Numbered from the stretch's first letter, positions 54,004 through 62,196 are shown. The stretch: 64,000 nt of DNA from JAEUMD01 sp036768475 (GCA_036768475.1 DAIPMW010000009.1:1-64000); one strand, 5' to 3'. The notes: a model not told the origin generated them from the sequence alone. Made by a program: numbers and translations.

Positions 54004-55026
54004 TCAGCGGATCGGCGGAGCGTATTGCAGACCGCCATCCCGCCAGAGCGCGTTCTGACCTCGCGAGATCTTCAACCGCGATCCCTGCCCAACGTTGCGC
54101 TCGAAGGATTCGCCGTAGTTTCCGACAGCCTTGATTGCCTGATAGGCCCAGTCGTTGTCGAGACCAATGCCCTTGCCGAAATCACCTTCGGCACCGAGCA
54201 TGCGGTTGATTTCCGGATTGTTCGACTCGCGCATCTTGTCGATGTTGGCCGAAGTCACGCCAAGCTCCTCTGCGTTGATCAGCGCGAACAGCACCCATCG
54301 AACGATGTTGCCCCATTGCGCATCACCTTGGCGCACCGCCGGTCCGAGCGGCTCCTTGGAGATCACTTCCGGCAGAACAGTGTGATCGCCCGGATTACCG
54401 AGCGTCAGCCGCGTCGCATATAGCTGTGAAGCATCCGACGTGAAGACATCGCAACGGCCCGCATTGTAGGCCGCGATCGTCTCCGGCAATTTCTCGAAAA
54501 CCACCGGTTTGTAGGTCATGCCGGTCTGCCGGAAGTAATCCGCCACGTTGAGTTCGGTCGTCGTGCCCGTCTGCACGCAGATGCTCGCCCCCGAAAGCTC
54601 CTTGGCCGATTTGACGCCGAGGGACTTGTTCACCATGAAGGCCTGGCCGTCATAGTAGTTGATGCCTGCGAAGTTCATTCCAGCCGACGTATCCCGGCTC
54701 ATCGTCCACGTTGTGTTGCGCGACAGGACGTCGATCTCACCGGATTGCAAGGCGGTGAACCGCTCCTTCGCCGTAAGCGGCACGAACTTGACCTTTTGCG
54801 GATCCTTGAAGATGGCGGCCGCCACCGCCCGACATACATCTACATCGATACCCGACCAGTTGCCCTTCTCGTCAGGCGCGCTGAAACCGGCAATGCCGGT
54901 GTTGACGCCGCACGTAAGCTCGCCGCGATCTTTCACCTTTTGCAATGTGCCCTGTGCGGCAGCGGGGGCTGCGGCAAGTCCGAACAGAACGGCAGCTGTA
55001 AGCCCGGTTTTTGCCAATGATCTCAT
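54004..55026 (-). CDS. aapJ: General L-amino acid ABC transporter, periplasmic binding protein AapJ
   Basis: From ATG 55026 (GGGAG seven bases upstream) the protein is 340 residues with a signal peptide (TGLTAAVLFGLAAAPAAAQ). The mature part begins TLQKVKDRGELTCGVN and contains WSGIDVDVCRAVAAAIFKDP, typical of solute-binding family 3. It captures amino acids in the periplasm. The longer frame to 55137 is upstream non-coding sequence. Confidence 0.94.
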   Translation of the reverse strand: MRSLAKTGLTAAVLFGLAAAPAAAQGTLQKVKDRGELTCGVNTGIAGFSAPDEKGNWSGIDVDVCRAVAAAIFKDPQKVKFVPLTAKERFTALQSGEIDVLSRNTTWTMSRDTSAGMNFAGINYYDGQAFMVNKSLGVKSAKELSGASICVQTGTTTELNVADYFRQTGMTYKPVVFEKLPETIAAYNAGRCDVFTSDASQLYATRLTLGNPGDHTVLPEVISKEPLGPAVRQGDAQWGNIVRWVLFALINAEELGVTSANIDKMRESNNPEINRMLGAEGDFGKGIGLDNDWAYQAIKAVGNYGESFERNVGQGSRLKISRGQNALWRDGGLQYAPPIR

Positions 55027-55173
55027 GTCTTGTCTCCCGATATCCGTCATCCATGTAGACCCGTCACGCATTCCTTGCGGCGAACGGGTTACGTCTCCTT
55101 CGCTCTTTGCGACCGAACGGCCGTGCGCGACGGTCATTCGTTGAGCCAGCTGCAGCGTGACAGGTGTTTCCGT

Positions 55174-56121
55174 TCAGTGGTTCAGGATCTGGGCAAGGAA
55201 GAGGCGTGTACGCTCCGAACGCGGGCTGCCGAAGAACTCGGCGGGAGGTGCATCCTCGACAATCTCGCCCTGATCCATAAAAATCACGCGATCCGCAACC
55301 GCGCGGGCAAAGCCCATCTCGTGTGTCACCACGAGCATCGTCATGCCTTGGCCCGCAAGCTCGCTCATCACATCGAGAACCTCCTTCACCATTTCCGGAT
55401 CGAGCGCCGACGTGGGCTCGTCGAAAAGCATGATGCGTGGATTCATGCAAAGCGCCCGCGCAATCGCCACGCGCTGCTGCTGGCCGCCCGACAACTGCCC
55501 GGGAAACTTCATCGCTTGATCGGGAATATGCACGCGCGTCAGATAGCGCATCGCGATTTCCTCCGCCTCACGCCGCGGTAGCTTGCGCACCCATTGCGGC
55601 GCCAGACACAGGTTGTCGAGCACAGTGAGATGAGGAAACAGATTGAAGGACTGGAACACCATCCCGACTTCGGACCGGATCTTCTCGATCCGTCTGAGGT
55701 CGCTGGTCAGTTCTTCCCCCTCAACCAAGATCGTGCCGGCCTGATGTTCTTCAAGCCTGTTGATGCAGCGTATCAGCGTCGACTTGCCCGAGCCCGATGG
55801 GCCGCAGATGACGATGCGTTCGCCCTTCTCGATAATGAGGTCCACGTCGCGCAGGACATGAAATGAGCCGAACCACTTATTGACACGCGAGAGCACGATC
55901 GCCGGGTTACCCCGCGTAGGCAGACCTGAACTGCGTGGATTCGTTCCGGTAACGTCCAATCGGTGCTCCTGGTCATACCGGTTGATCTTACCTGTCGCCT
56001 CGTGATCGAAATCCGCAGTGCTGCCGGCAGCATGTCCGTTCGGCTGACTATCCTCGATCCCTGCAAGCCTGCCGCCAATGAGCCGATCTCGTTGATTCAG
56101 CCGTGAAATGTCGATTAGCAC
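55174..56121 (-). CDS. aapP: General L-amino acid ABC transporter, ATPase AapP, with N-terminal extension
   Basis: The ABC domain has Walker A GPSGSGKST, Q-loop VFQSFNLFPHLTV, signature LSGGQQQR and Walker B IMLFDEPTSALDPE, and powers the importer. The reading frame predicts 315 residues, with about 70 residues before the ABC domain begins (AIVLSRVNKWFGSFHVL); the extension is polar. The usual AapP is about 250-260 residues, so an internal start is possible, for example near residue 70. It is the first gene of the operon here, not the last as in Rhizobium aapJQMP. Confidence 0.9.
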   Translation of the reverse strand: MLIDISRLNQRDRLIGGRLAGIEDSQPNGHAAGSTADFDHEATGKINRYDQEHRLDVTGTNPRSSGLPTRGNPAIVLSRVNKWFGSFHVLRDVDLIIEKGERIVICGPSGSGKSTLIRCINRLEEHQAGTILVEGEELTSDLRRIEKIRSEVGMVFQSFNLFPHLTVLDNLCLAPQWVRKLPRREAEEIAMRYLTRVHIPDQAMKFPGQLSGGQQQRVAIARALCMNPRIMLFDEPTSALDPEMVKEVLDVMSELAGQGMTMLVVTHEMGFARAVADRVIFMDQGEIVEDAPPAEFFGSPRSERTRLFLAQILNH

Positions 56122-56345
56122 GAAGTATGGCAGAGGCCATCCGGGTACGCAATCTCAAGCGCACGAAGGTAGTGTATCAGTTTGAATTTCCGCACGAGCG
56201 TTGACTAGAACGAACGTCGAACGCATCTTATGTAGCGTGTCTTGCTGCTTGACACTAACGTGAGCGGCATGCTGATTGATTCGCAGCATTGGAGGTTCAC
56301 ATGGCGGTTCATCCGTTTGCCGCCGCACGAAGGGTGTGCGAACTA
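56122..56345. other. Intergenic sequence bordering an assembly gap
   Basis: About 220 bases upstream of aapP running into the first N run. It should hold the aap promoter. I see no complete gene; a short plus-strand frame entering the gap could be the beginning of the membrane protein described next, but its frame across the gap depends on the estimated gap length. Confidence 0.4.
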
Positions 56346-56635
56346 NNNNNNNNNNNNNNNNNNNNNNNNNNNNNNNNNNNNNNNNNNNNNNNNNNNNNNN
56401 NNNNNNNNNNNNNNNNNNNNNNNNNNNNNNNNNNNNNNNNNNNNNNNNNNNNNNNNNNNNNNNNNNNNNNNNNNNNNNNNNNNNNNNNNNNNNNNNNNNN
56501 NNNNNNNNNNNNNNNNNNNNNNNNNNNNNNNNNNNNNNNNNNNNNNNNNNNNNNNNNNNNNNNNNNNNNNNNNNNNNNNNNNNNNNNNNNNNNNNNNNNN
56601 NNNNNNNNNNNNNNNNNNNNNNNNNNNNNNNNNNN
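56346..56635. other. Assembly gap (290 N)
   Basis: Unknown bases; length probably estimated. It removes the start of the membrane protein at 56636-56994. Confidence 0.99.
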
Positions 56636-56994
56636 AGATATTGTTGCCGAGTACGACGCCCGCAACTCAACCAAATAACGATCTTGATAACCTTGATCGC
56701 ACAGGCGTTCCGTCGCGTCTTGACGAGACTGCTGCGGCGTTGGAACTGCGCTTGCAACGCGAGGTCGATGCGCGGAAGGAAGAGCGCTTTTACTGGATCT
56801 GCGGGCTAACAATTCTGGCAGACGTTATCTTTTTCAAGTTCTTAGAAAGCACGTTTGCATGGTCAGTAATTGTAACCATCGAACTTCCCATCTTGATTGG
56901 GTTAGCCGGTTGGCTTGGCGTGGATCACGTTGCGGTTTTCCTTGAAAAGGTGTTTCACAAGTACCTCAAGGAAGAAAAGTCAGAAACAAAATGA
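56636..56994 (+). CDS. Two-helix membrane protein, 5' part lost in gap
   Basis: The visible 119 residues have a polar segment ending LQREVDARKEERFYW, then two hydrophobic helices (ICGLTILADVIFFKFL and WSVIVTIELPILIGLAGWLGV) and a charged tail KYLKEEKSETK. It is AT-richer than the flanking genes and ends six bases before the convergent transposase gene. I do not recognise the family; two-helix membrane proteins of this kind occur on mobile and phage DNA. Confidence 0.6.
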
Positions 56995-57000
56995 CAGATC

Positions 57001-57885
57001 CTAAGGGCGGCGCTTCTTATACGTCTTCGGCCGCCCCGGCTTCGGCGCGGCCGCGTCCATCAGGTCGCACAAGTCTTCCATGCTCATCAGCTTGGTGGTC
57101 AGGCCAGCCGCCATCGCGGGTGTGACCTTGAGCGTCTTGTGGATGCGCATCCAGTTGTAGAACACGAAGTAGAGCGAGATCGCGTAGATGTGGCTCTCCA
57201 TCTTCTTGGAGAAGCCGTTGGTCAGGCGGGTGAACCGGCGCATGCTCATGCGCATGGTGAGGTTCTGGCGCTCCACGTAGCTCGTCGAAATGTGCTTCTC
57301 GTCGGGCTTGCCCTCGATCGGCGTCTTGATGATGCCGGTGCATTCGGCCGGGCTGTAGCGTCCCTTGGCGCTCTCAGGAGCGGCACCGTAGAGCTTCACG
57401 AGCTGGGCATAGTCCACGTCGGCACCGAAGGCACCTTCCACGGCTTCGAGATACGCCTTGAGGCCGTCGCTGGTGAGCTGCACGCGGTTGGCCAGACGCG
57501 AAGCAAGGCCCTCCACGAAGAAGCTGGCCGTCTGGCTGTCACGCGGGCCGACGTACCACTGGATGATGAGCTTGCTATCGGCCTCGATGCCCGTCCACGT
57601 CCACGTATCGCCAGCGCCTTCCGGTGCCGCCTTGGCCGCCGCGACGTTCTTCTGCTTGGCGTAGGTGAAGCTCCAGATTTCATCCATCTGAACGCGCTTC
57701 GCCTTCACGTTCACGACCTTCTCGTCGTGGAACGCCATGCAGACCTTACCCGCATCCTCAAGCAGCTTGGCGACGGTGTTGATCGACACGTCGCACACCC
57801 GCGAGACCGACCGCATGGACGATCCCTCGCAGAGCATCGAGAGGATTTGGACGCGCTTGGCTGTGGGCAGCTTGTTCATGCTCAT
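57001..57885 (-). mobile_element. IS1-type transposase gene (DDE family)
   Basis: A 294-residue protein from ATG 57885, or 292 from ATG 57879 (MNKLPTAKRVQILSML). It has an N-terminal helix-turn-helix (SMRSVSRVCDVSINTVAKLL) and a catalytic domain with QMDEIWSF (first Asp), TSDGLKAY (second Asp) and STSYVERQNLTMRMSMRRFTRL (Glu). Databases name this IS1 family transposase. I could not identify flanking terminal inverted repeats or a target duplication, partly because of the gaps, so whether it is a complete insertion sequence is open. A promoter sits directly before the start. Confidence 0.85.
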
Positions 57886-57914
57886 AATATATGATACACG
57901 GTGCTTAGCGTCAA
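57886..57914 (-). promoter_or_regulatory. Sigma-70-type promoter of the transposase gene
   Basis: On the minus strand, TTGACG (57914-57909) and TATATT (57891-57886) are separated by 17 bases. The predicted start, about seven bases downstream, falls at or next to the ATG at 57879, so the message would be leaderless. The same region contains a GTGCTT/AAGCAC hairpin. Confidence 0.65.
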
Positions 57915-58004
57915 GCACTGTGTGACGATGCTTTTTGTCCTTGTGCGTGGTACTCAGAATCATAACAACGTCACGGAATTGCCCCATAACTCTTGTTGAC
58001 TTAA

Positions 58005-58499
58005 ATGGCAACACTGTTAGAATTGCAGGGAGAAGGCGCACTTCTGAAGCTGGACCCAGCTCTCAGACCGCGCCAACAAGAAGTGCGCGTACTGTACGCC
58101 TCAGCACGGCTGACAGGATGGATACGGGATGTATTGCCGGGCCTCGGCTCGACTTGGAACATCGAGGTGTCTCCACTGGAGCAACTCGATGCGTTTTTTG
58201 CTGTCTACGCCAGTGGCGAAACGCTTTGGTTTGGGCGATCCTTCAAACCACTGGTTCACATTCACGATGGAGTCTGGGAACTGAAGACGCCGGACCTGCG
58301 CGTGTTCGGATGGTTTTATCGGAAAGACTGCTTCATCGGCCACGTCGCGAACCACACCGAGATCGTCAAGAAATACAGGTTATACCATGGCCACGCAGGC
58401 GAAGTTGCGAGGTTTCGAGACTCGCTTGCACTTGATGAACCGAAGTACGTTCCGGGAGATGACCCCAATGCCGTCGTTTCAGATTGGGATTACGCCTAG
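58005..58499 (+). CDS. RelE/HigB-like (Gp49-like) protein, putative toxin
   Basis: A 164-residue soluble protein. The centre VWELKTPDLRVFGWFYRKDCFIG and the following helix with HTEIVKKYRLYHGHAGEVARFRDSL resemble the L-[ED]-L-[KR]...R-[VI] core and C-terminal helix of RelE/HigB/Gp49-like proteins, from pattern only. The first 50 residues have a hydrophobic surface pattern and the C-terminus is acidic (DDPNAVVSDWDY). It overlaps the next gene by 32 bases, as in higBA with toxin first. Toxicity is unproven. Confidence 0.6.
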   Translation: MATLLELQGEGALLKLDPALRPRQQEVRVLYASARLTGWIRDVLPGLGSTWNIEVSPLEQLDAFFAVYASGETLWFGRSFKPLVHIHDGVWELKTPDLRVFGWFYRKDCFIGHVANHTEIVKKYRLYHGHAGEVARFRDSLALDEPKYVPGDDPNAVVSDWDYA

Positions 58500-58752
58500 C
58501 AGACGGGCTGCTGCNNNNNNNNNNNNNNNNNNNNNNNNNNNNNNNNNNNNNNNNNNNNNNNNNNNNNNNNNNNNNNNNNNNNNNNNNNNNNNNNNNNNNN
58601 NNNNNNNNNNNNNNNNNNNNNNNNNNNNNNNNNNNNNNNNNNNNNNNNNNNNNNNNNNNNNNNNNNNNNNNNNNNNNNNNNNNNNNNNNNNNNNCGAATC
58701 CTTAGATATGCCGCAACAAAATGACGAGCCGGAGGTTCGGCTTGCATCATGA
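58468..58752 (+). CDS. Probable small DNA-binding partner, interrupted by assembly gap
   Basis: The first residues read MPSFQIGITPSRRAA, then 60 codons are lost in N (58515-58694), then ESLDMPQQNDEPEVRLAS ends at 58752. The two sides are in the same frame, giving 94 residues if the gap length is right. The start resembles small XRE-type antitoxins that I recall from alphaproteobacteria, but the helix-turn-helix itself would lie in the gap. It overlaps both neighbours (32 bases upstream; ATGA downstream). Confidence 0.5.
   Translation: MPSFQIGITPSRRAAXXXXXXXXXXXXXXXXXXXXXXXXXXXXXXXXXXXXXXXXXXXXXXXXXXXXXXXXXXXXXESLDMPQQNDEPEVRLAS
58515..58694. other. Assembly gap (180 N)
   Basis: Unknown bases interrupting the middle gene of the three-gene unit 58005-59183. 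The two flanks remain in frame if the gap length is right. Confidence 0.99.
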
Positions 58753-59183
58753 GCGAAATATCTGCAATCGGCCTATTCTGCGAGGACATCCGAGAGGAAA
58801 AGTCTGGTACTGACTCCCTTATCGGAGTTTTGCCGGATAATATGAACATTCCGCAAGCCAACGTGGTAATGCCGAAACTATGCGCCTACGTTCGAATCAA
58901 TTTCCGGCCTGATTATGATCCCGGTGAAGTAGCTGTGATATTGCGCTTCCCGGATGGCTCGACTAGCAAGCCTTCAGTCCTTGGCGGCGAGACGCTACAG
59001 AGGGCCCGTAATGATGCCCTGAAATCTGGATCACCTTTTGTGGGGGTTATAACTAAATATGTGATGACACCATATCACATAAGAGATCTTGGACGGGTAG
59101 AAGCTATCGTCAGACACCGCTTGGAGGAGAAAGTCTGCGGCGCAATTAACTTTCGGATACTAGAGAATGCTGGAAGCAGTTAG
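58749..59183 (+). CDS. Unrecognised 144-residue protein coupled to the toxin-antitoxin-like pair
   Basis: The start ATG overlaps the previous stop as ATGA. The product begins MSEISAIGLFCEDIREEKSG and contains PKLCAYVRINFRPDYDPGEV, with a beta-rich pattern and no membrane segment. It might match a small family such as DUF6941, which I know only from memory and cannot confirm. The tight coupling to a toxin-like and a HTH-like gene suggests a third component of the same module. It is convergent with the next gene, ending within 4 bases of it. Confidence 0.65.
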   Translation: MSEISAIGLFCEDIREEKSGTDSLIGVLPDNMNIPQANVVMPKLCAYVRINFRPDYDPGEVAVILRFPDGSTSKPSVLGGETLQRARNDALKSGSPFVGVITKYVMTPYHIRDLGRVEAIVRHRLEEKVCGAINFRILENAGSS

Positions 59184-59419
59184 TCAGCCTCGCGCTTCCA
59201 GCGTCTTTCAGCAGCCTTTCTTGCGATCTCTGAACGTCGCGCCGCTGTCATCTTATCCGCGCGAGCTTGTCCGCCACGACGACCAAGACTAACGGCGGCC
59301 TTGTCCTTGCCGTCGTCGGTCTTCTCTTCCTCTTCTTCGCCCGTCGCGATCTTCGCCACCTTTATGGCGTTGGCGATCACGTCAGCAGGGCGCTTCTCTC
59401 CCTTGGGGCCTCGGGGCAT
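59180..59419 (-). CDS. Small basic conserved protein (RNA-binding-like)
   Basis: From ATG 59419 the product is 79 residues: MPRGPKGEKRPADVIANAI, an acidic patch EEEEEKTDDGKD, then LGRRGGQARADKMTAARR and a lysine/arginine-rich end. I recognise it as a short rhizobial protein often annotated as RNA-binding. It overlaps the upstream gene as TGATG, so the two are coupled. Function not established. Confidence 0.8.
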   Translation of the reverse strand: MPRGPKGEKRPADVIANAIKVAKIATGEEEEEKTDDGKDKAAVSLGRRGGQARADKMTAARRSEIARKAAERRWKREAD

Positions 59420-59628
59420 CACTGGCCCTCCATCCACTCGATGAACTTCTCCCACTTGATCTTCTTGCCGTTCTCGCGCCCCGTTTTTCCCTTGCACCAA
59501 GTCAGTCCGGACTTGGTTACGATCAGATCGCCGTAATGCTTGGAGCCGTCCGGCGAGTAGACATCCAGTTCGACGCCGGTGTTCTTGACTTCCATGTCCA
59601 CGGACAGATCTTTGATCGAGACTTTCAT
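59419..59628 (-). CDS. Small conserved protein, rhizobial
   Basis: From ATG 59628 (GGGG eight bases upstream) the product is 69 residues: MKVSIKDLSVDMEVKNTGVELDV then SGLTWCKGKTGRENGKKIKWEKFIEWM. This pattern occurs in small Rhizobiales proteins of unknown function next to the MPRGPKGEKRP gene. The frame is open to 59712 but that part lacks similarity. One cysteine; no membrane segment. Confidence 0.8.
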   Translation of the reverse strand: MKVSIKDLSVDMEVKNTGVELDVYSPDGSKHYGDLIVTKSGLTWCKGKTGRENGKKIKWEKFIEWMEGQ

Positions 59629-59736
59629 GAGCATCCCCCGTTGCTGCTTTGCGCTAAGCATAGCAGGGACGTGGGGCCAAGGCGAACGGATGTCAACAGG
59701 CTCAGATTTCAAACTGAGACACTACCCGCACGAACG

Positions 59737-60306
59737 TCAGAGGGAGCCGAGCGCGCGGCCGAGAAACACTAATTCCTTCCCCTTCCATTCAAACGTGTAT
59801 TCGAATGTGAATCCATTGCGCCGGTAAAATTCAGCATTGCGCAGCCCGGCGCCTGTCACGATATGCACGCCCGGCAGCCCTGCGGCCGCCACGTCGGCCA
59901 CGAAGCAGGCAACGAGTGCGCTGCCTAGTCCCTTGGCGCGCATGTCGTTGCGCAGGTTGATGTGCAGATGCGCAGGAAAGCGGCGCGTCACGTCGGCCAG
60001 CAGATGGAAGTAGCCGATATCGCTATAGCGATCCGTCAGCGCCGGATCATCGTGCGCTCCGATCACATAGCCCACGAGCGTCTCGGGCGCGATACGGCCG
60101 CCGGTGAAGAGGATATGCGCGAGGTCGGGGCGCGCCTCCAGATACCGCCCCAGCCACCGCCTGCGAAACGCATCACGCATCCCCGCGCTCTCGAACGTTT
60201 TCGTATGGCTTGCCTCGAAGAAGATGGAGTCGAGCGATTGCTGCAAACGATCCGGATCTACAAGGTCGCTGTAGCGCGCGATGATCGGTTGCTCCGTTTC
60301 AGACAT
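59737..60306 (-). CDS. GNAT-family N-acetyltransferase
   Basis: A 189-residue protein with the acetyl-CoA loop pattern NDMRAKGLGSALVACFV and a C-terminal GLRNAEFYRRNGFTFEYTFEWKGKELVFL typical of GNAT folds. It begins MSETEQPIIARYSDLVDPDRLQQSL. The substrate is unknown. It lies 108 bases upstream of the two small rhizobial genes in the same orientation. Confidence 0.85.
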   Translation of the reverse strand: MSETEQPIIARYSDLVDPDRLQQSLDSIFFEASHTKTFESAGMRDAFRRRWLGRYLEARPDLAHILFTGGRIAPETLVGYVIGAHDDPALTDRYSDIGYFHLLADVTRRFPAHLHINLRNDMRAKGLGSALVACFVADVAAAGLPGVHIVTGAGLRNAEFYRRNGFTFEYTFEWKGKELVFLGRALGSL

Positions 60307-60359
60307 TAAGCTTCCCGTGACTGCCGGTCATATTCGAACACGACATTTATGAAAATGCA

Positions 60360-60384
60360 GAAGGGCCGGCAAGGCCGGCCCTTC
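60360..60384 (-). terminator. Terminator hairpin after the His/Arg-rich exported protein gene
   Basis: GAAGGGCCGGC (60360-60370) and GCCGGCCCTTC (60374-60384) form a perfect eleven-pair hairpin with a three-base loop. On the minus strand it follows the 60446 stop by about 60 bases; a weak T tract (TTTT) lies about four bases downstream. Confidence 0.75.
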
Positions 60385-60445
60385 ATTGCAGCTACTTGAC
60401 CATGTACGTTCCGGCGACACCCACATCCCCGGTCGCACGTCTGGA

Positions 60446-60844
60446 TCAGTAGTAGTTGCGGCAGCGATAGTAGCGGCGCCACCAGTAACGGCTGCCGGTG
60501 CGGACTGCCTTGCGATAGAGCCACCTGCAGCTACCATAGCGATAGCCGTAGTACAGATACGGAGCTCCGAAGTAGATGCCACCATAATGACGACGATGCC
60601 GGTGATGCCGGTATCTATGGTGCCTGCCACCCCAATGCCTGCGGCTGCGCTTGCCCCAATGCTTGCCGCCGCGGTGCTTACCAAAATGACGACTACCACC
60701 GCGCCGGCGCACGTCCACGACGACGCTCTTGGACACTGCAGGTGCGTTCGCTACCCCGGATGTCGCCGCATTTGCTGACGCAGGCGCGGAATGACCAAGC
60801 GTCAAGCCCGCAGCGGCGACCGCGAGGATTGCGTATCTCAACAT
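60446..60844 (-). CDS. Exported His/Arg/Gly/Tyr-rich protein
   Basis: From ATG 60844 (GAGGAG upstream) the product is 132 residues: a signal peptide (LRYAILAVAAAGLTLGHSAPASANA), a Ser/Ala linker, then a low-complexity HRGGKHWGKRSRRHWGGRHH-like region and a tail YYGYRYGSCRWLYRKAVRTGSRYWWRRYYRC. Such His-rich secreted rhizobial proteins are common and uncharacterised; metal binding is a plausible guess. It ends in a strong hairpin. Confidence 0.78.
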   Translation of the reverse strand: MLRYAILAVAAAGLTLGHSAPASANAATSGVANAPAVSKSVVVDVRRRGGSRHFGKHRGGKHWGKRSRRHWGGRHHRYRHHRHRRHYGGIYFGAPYLYYGYRYGSCRWLYRKAVRTGSRYWWRRYYRCRNYY

Positions 60845-61040
60845 GGTACTCTCCTCTCTGAGTGGGCAACTAAGCCTCGAACGATGTAAATCGTTCAGAC
60901 AACACCCAAGATTAGTATGCAGCATAGCCGCGTGTTGAGACAACACCTTGATCGCAGACAAGTTCCCGTAGCTTGACCGCAATTATAGTTATTCCTATTT
61001 GGAAATATTAAAATTGAAGGCCGCGTGGTTCTCCGCGGTC

Positions 61041-61090
61041 CTAAAGCACGCTGAAAGTGCGGCCGTTCAGCGTGAAACATGCCCAAGACA
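61041..61090 (+). repeat. Dispersed intergenic repeat, copy D (partial, decayed)
   Basis: AGCACGCTGAAAGTGCGG and GTTCAGCGTGAAACATGC resemble the first hairpin of copies A to C with substitutions. It faces copy C across about 45 bases, forming a tail-to-tail pair. Confidence 0.5.
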
Positions 61091-61135
61091 AATGACCGGA
61101 CTTGTAAATTAATTCCCCGAAATGAGTAAAACGAT

Positions 61136-61234
61136 ATGGATCGCGTTCATGACAAATATGAACGCGATCCAGCACCTTGTTTCCAGCATGTTTTTCACGC
61201 AGAAGTGCTGCACACTTCTGCTAAACATGCTCTA
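61136..61234 (-). repeat. Dispersed two-hairpin intergenic repeat, copy C (intact, inverted)
   Basis: The minus-strand sequence opens TAGAGCATGTTTAGCAG and runs to TGGATCGCGTTCAT...ATGAACGCGATCCAT, matching copy B. Hairpins: ATGGATCGCGTTCAT at 61136-61150 with ATGAACGCGATCCA at 61158-61171, and GCATGTTTTTCACGC at 61187 with the AACATGCTC-type end at 61225. The CTA at its right edge supplies the TAG stop of the next gene. Confidence 0.8.
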
Positions 61235-61765
61235 GCGTAATCCGTTCATGACAATCAGTCGCTCGCGGAAATCGGGAGGCAAATCGTCTGGTAGATCGCG
61301 AACCGATATACGCGAGCGCACTGCATCCGAATCGGATGGTGCAATTTGTTTTGAAAAAACAGCGCTGTTCACCAGTGAGTATCCATTCCCGCTCGCGGCA
61401 CTCGACTGGCGATCACGCGTCACCGTTGGAGTCCAAGCAGCGTCGGCAGATTTTTCAGATTGCGGCGGCCCGCCATAGTTTGGACTGAAGGGCTCGCTGG
61501 GATCGACAGGAACGCGCGTACGCTCCAGGAGTGGCGCCCGCTGTGCCGGCAAACCGTCGCCCTCGATTTCGGCCGCAGGAGCGGCCAGTGCCGACCGGAA
61601 ATGAGGTTGCAGCGGTGCGGTGACACGTGAATCAGCGGTCGGAGCATGATCTGCGCGTCCACCGCATCCCGCAACCAGCAGTGCAAGGATAAAAACGATC
61701 GATAGAGATGGATCGAACACGAACCGAGCGCCGATCCACCAACGGCGGAAACGCAAACAAAACAT
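61232..61765 (-). CDS. Proline-rich lipoprotein of unknown function
   Basis: The 177-residue product starts with a basic stretch, a hydrophobic segment FDPSLSIVFILALLVAGC and a lipobox (LVAGC), so the Cys near residue 34 would be lipidated. The remainder is low complexity, rich in Ser/Pro/Asp/Ala, with RVPVDPSEPFSPNYGGPP. The stop codon lies at the edge of repeat copy C, so the original C-terminus may have been altered. Family unknown. Confidence 0.6.
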   Translation of the reverse strand: MFCLRFRRWWIGARFVFDPSLSIVFILALLVAGCGGRADHAPTADSRVTAPLQPHFRSALAAPAAEIEGDGLPAQRAPLLERTRVPVDPSEPFSPNYGGPPQSEKSADAAWTPTVTRDRQSSAASGNGYSLVNSAVFSKQIAPSDSDAVRSRISVRDLPDDLPPDFRERLIVMNGLR

Positions 61766-62196
61766 AAGTGTACGCCTTTCAACTCACACGCCGCAAACAA
61801 CGCATCGTCCATCGGTTGAACCACGCACACGGTTAATTCCGAGCTAACGGGCGGCTCGCAGCGAAACGTCGCTTGAGATGCCGGCGGCTTTTCCTTGGAT
61901 CGGCCAGCCACCACGGCCATCCGCAGCGGTCCGGAACAGTCAGACCACCGCCAATCTCGCCAAGAGGCGCGACACTGGCAGCAGCACTCAATTACGGCTG
62001 CTAAGACGCTGTATTTTATCTGTTTTGTTGGTTTCGCGCGGTGCGTAGACACCGAATCCGCGCTATCCTGTTCGGGCTGACAAAGTCCCGTGAGCTGGCG
62101 GCAACCGGCGATGGATCACGACAATGAACCGCAGCAATGGAGACGATCGGCGCAACACACGCGTATGAAGATGAACATGAGAAGGAGCGAGCGCGC
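61766..62196. other. Intergenic region, no gene seen
   Basis: About 430 bases between the lipoprotein and usg. No frame has a ribosome binding site plus credible composition. It should carry divergent promoters for both genes. Confidence 0.5.

Noticed and set aside
57001..58041. Longer transposase frame starting 58041
   Set aside because: The extra 52 residues cross the promoter and are not family-like; similarity starts at MNKLPTAK.
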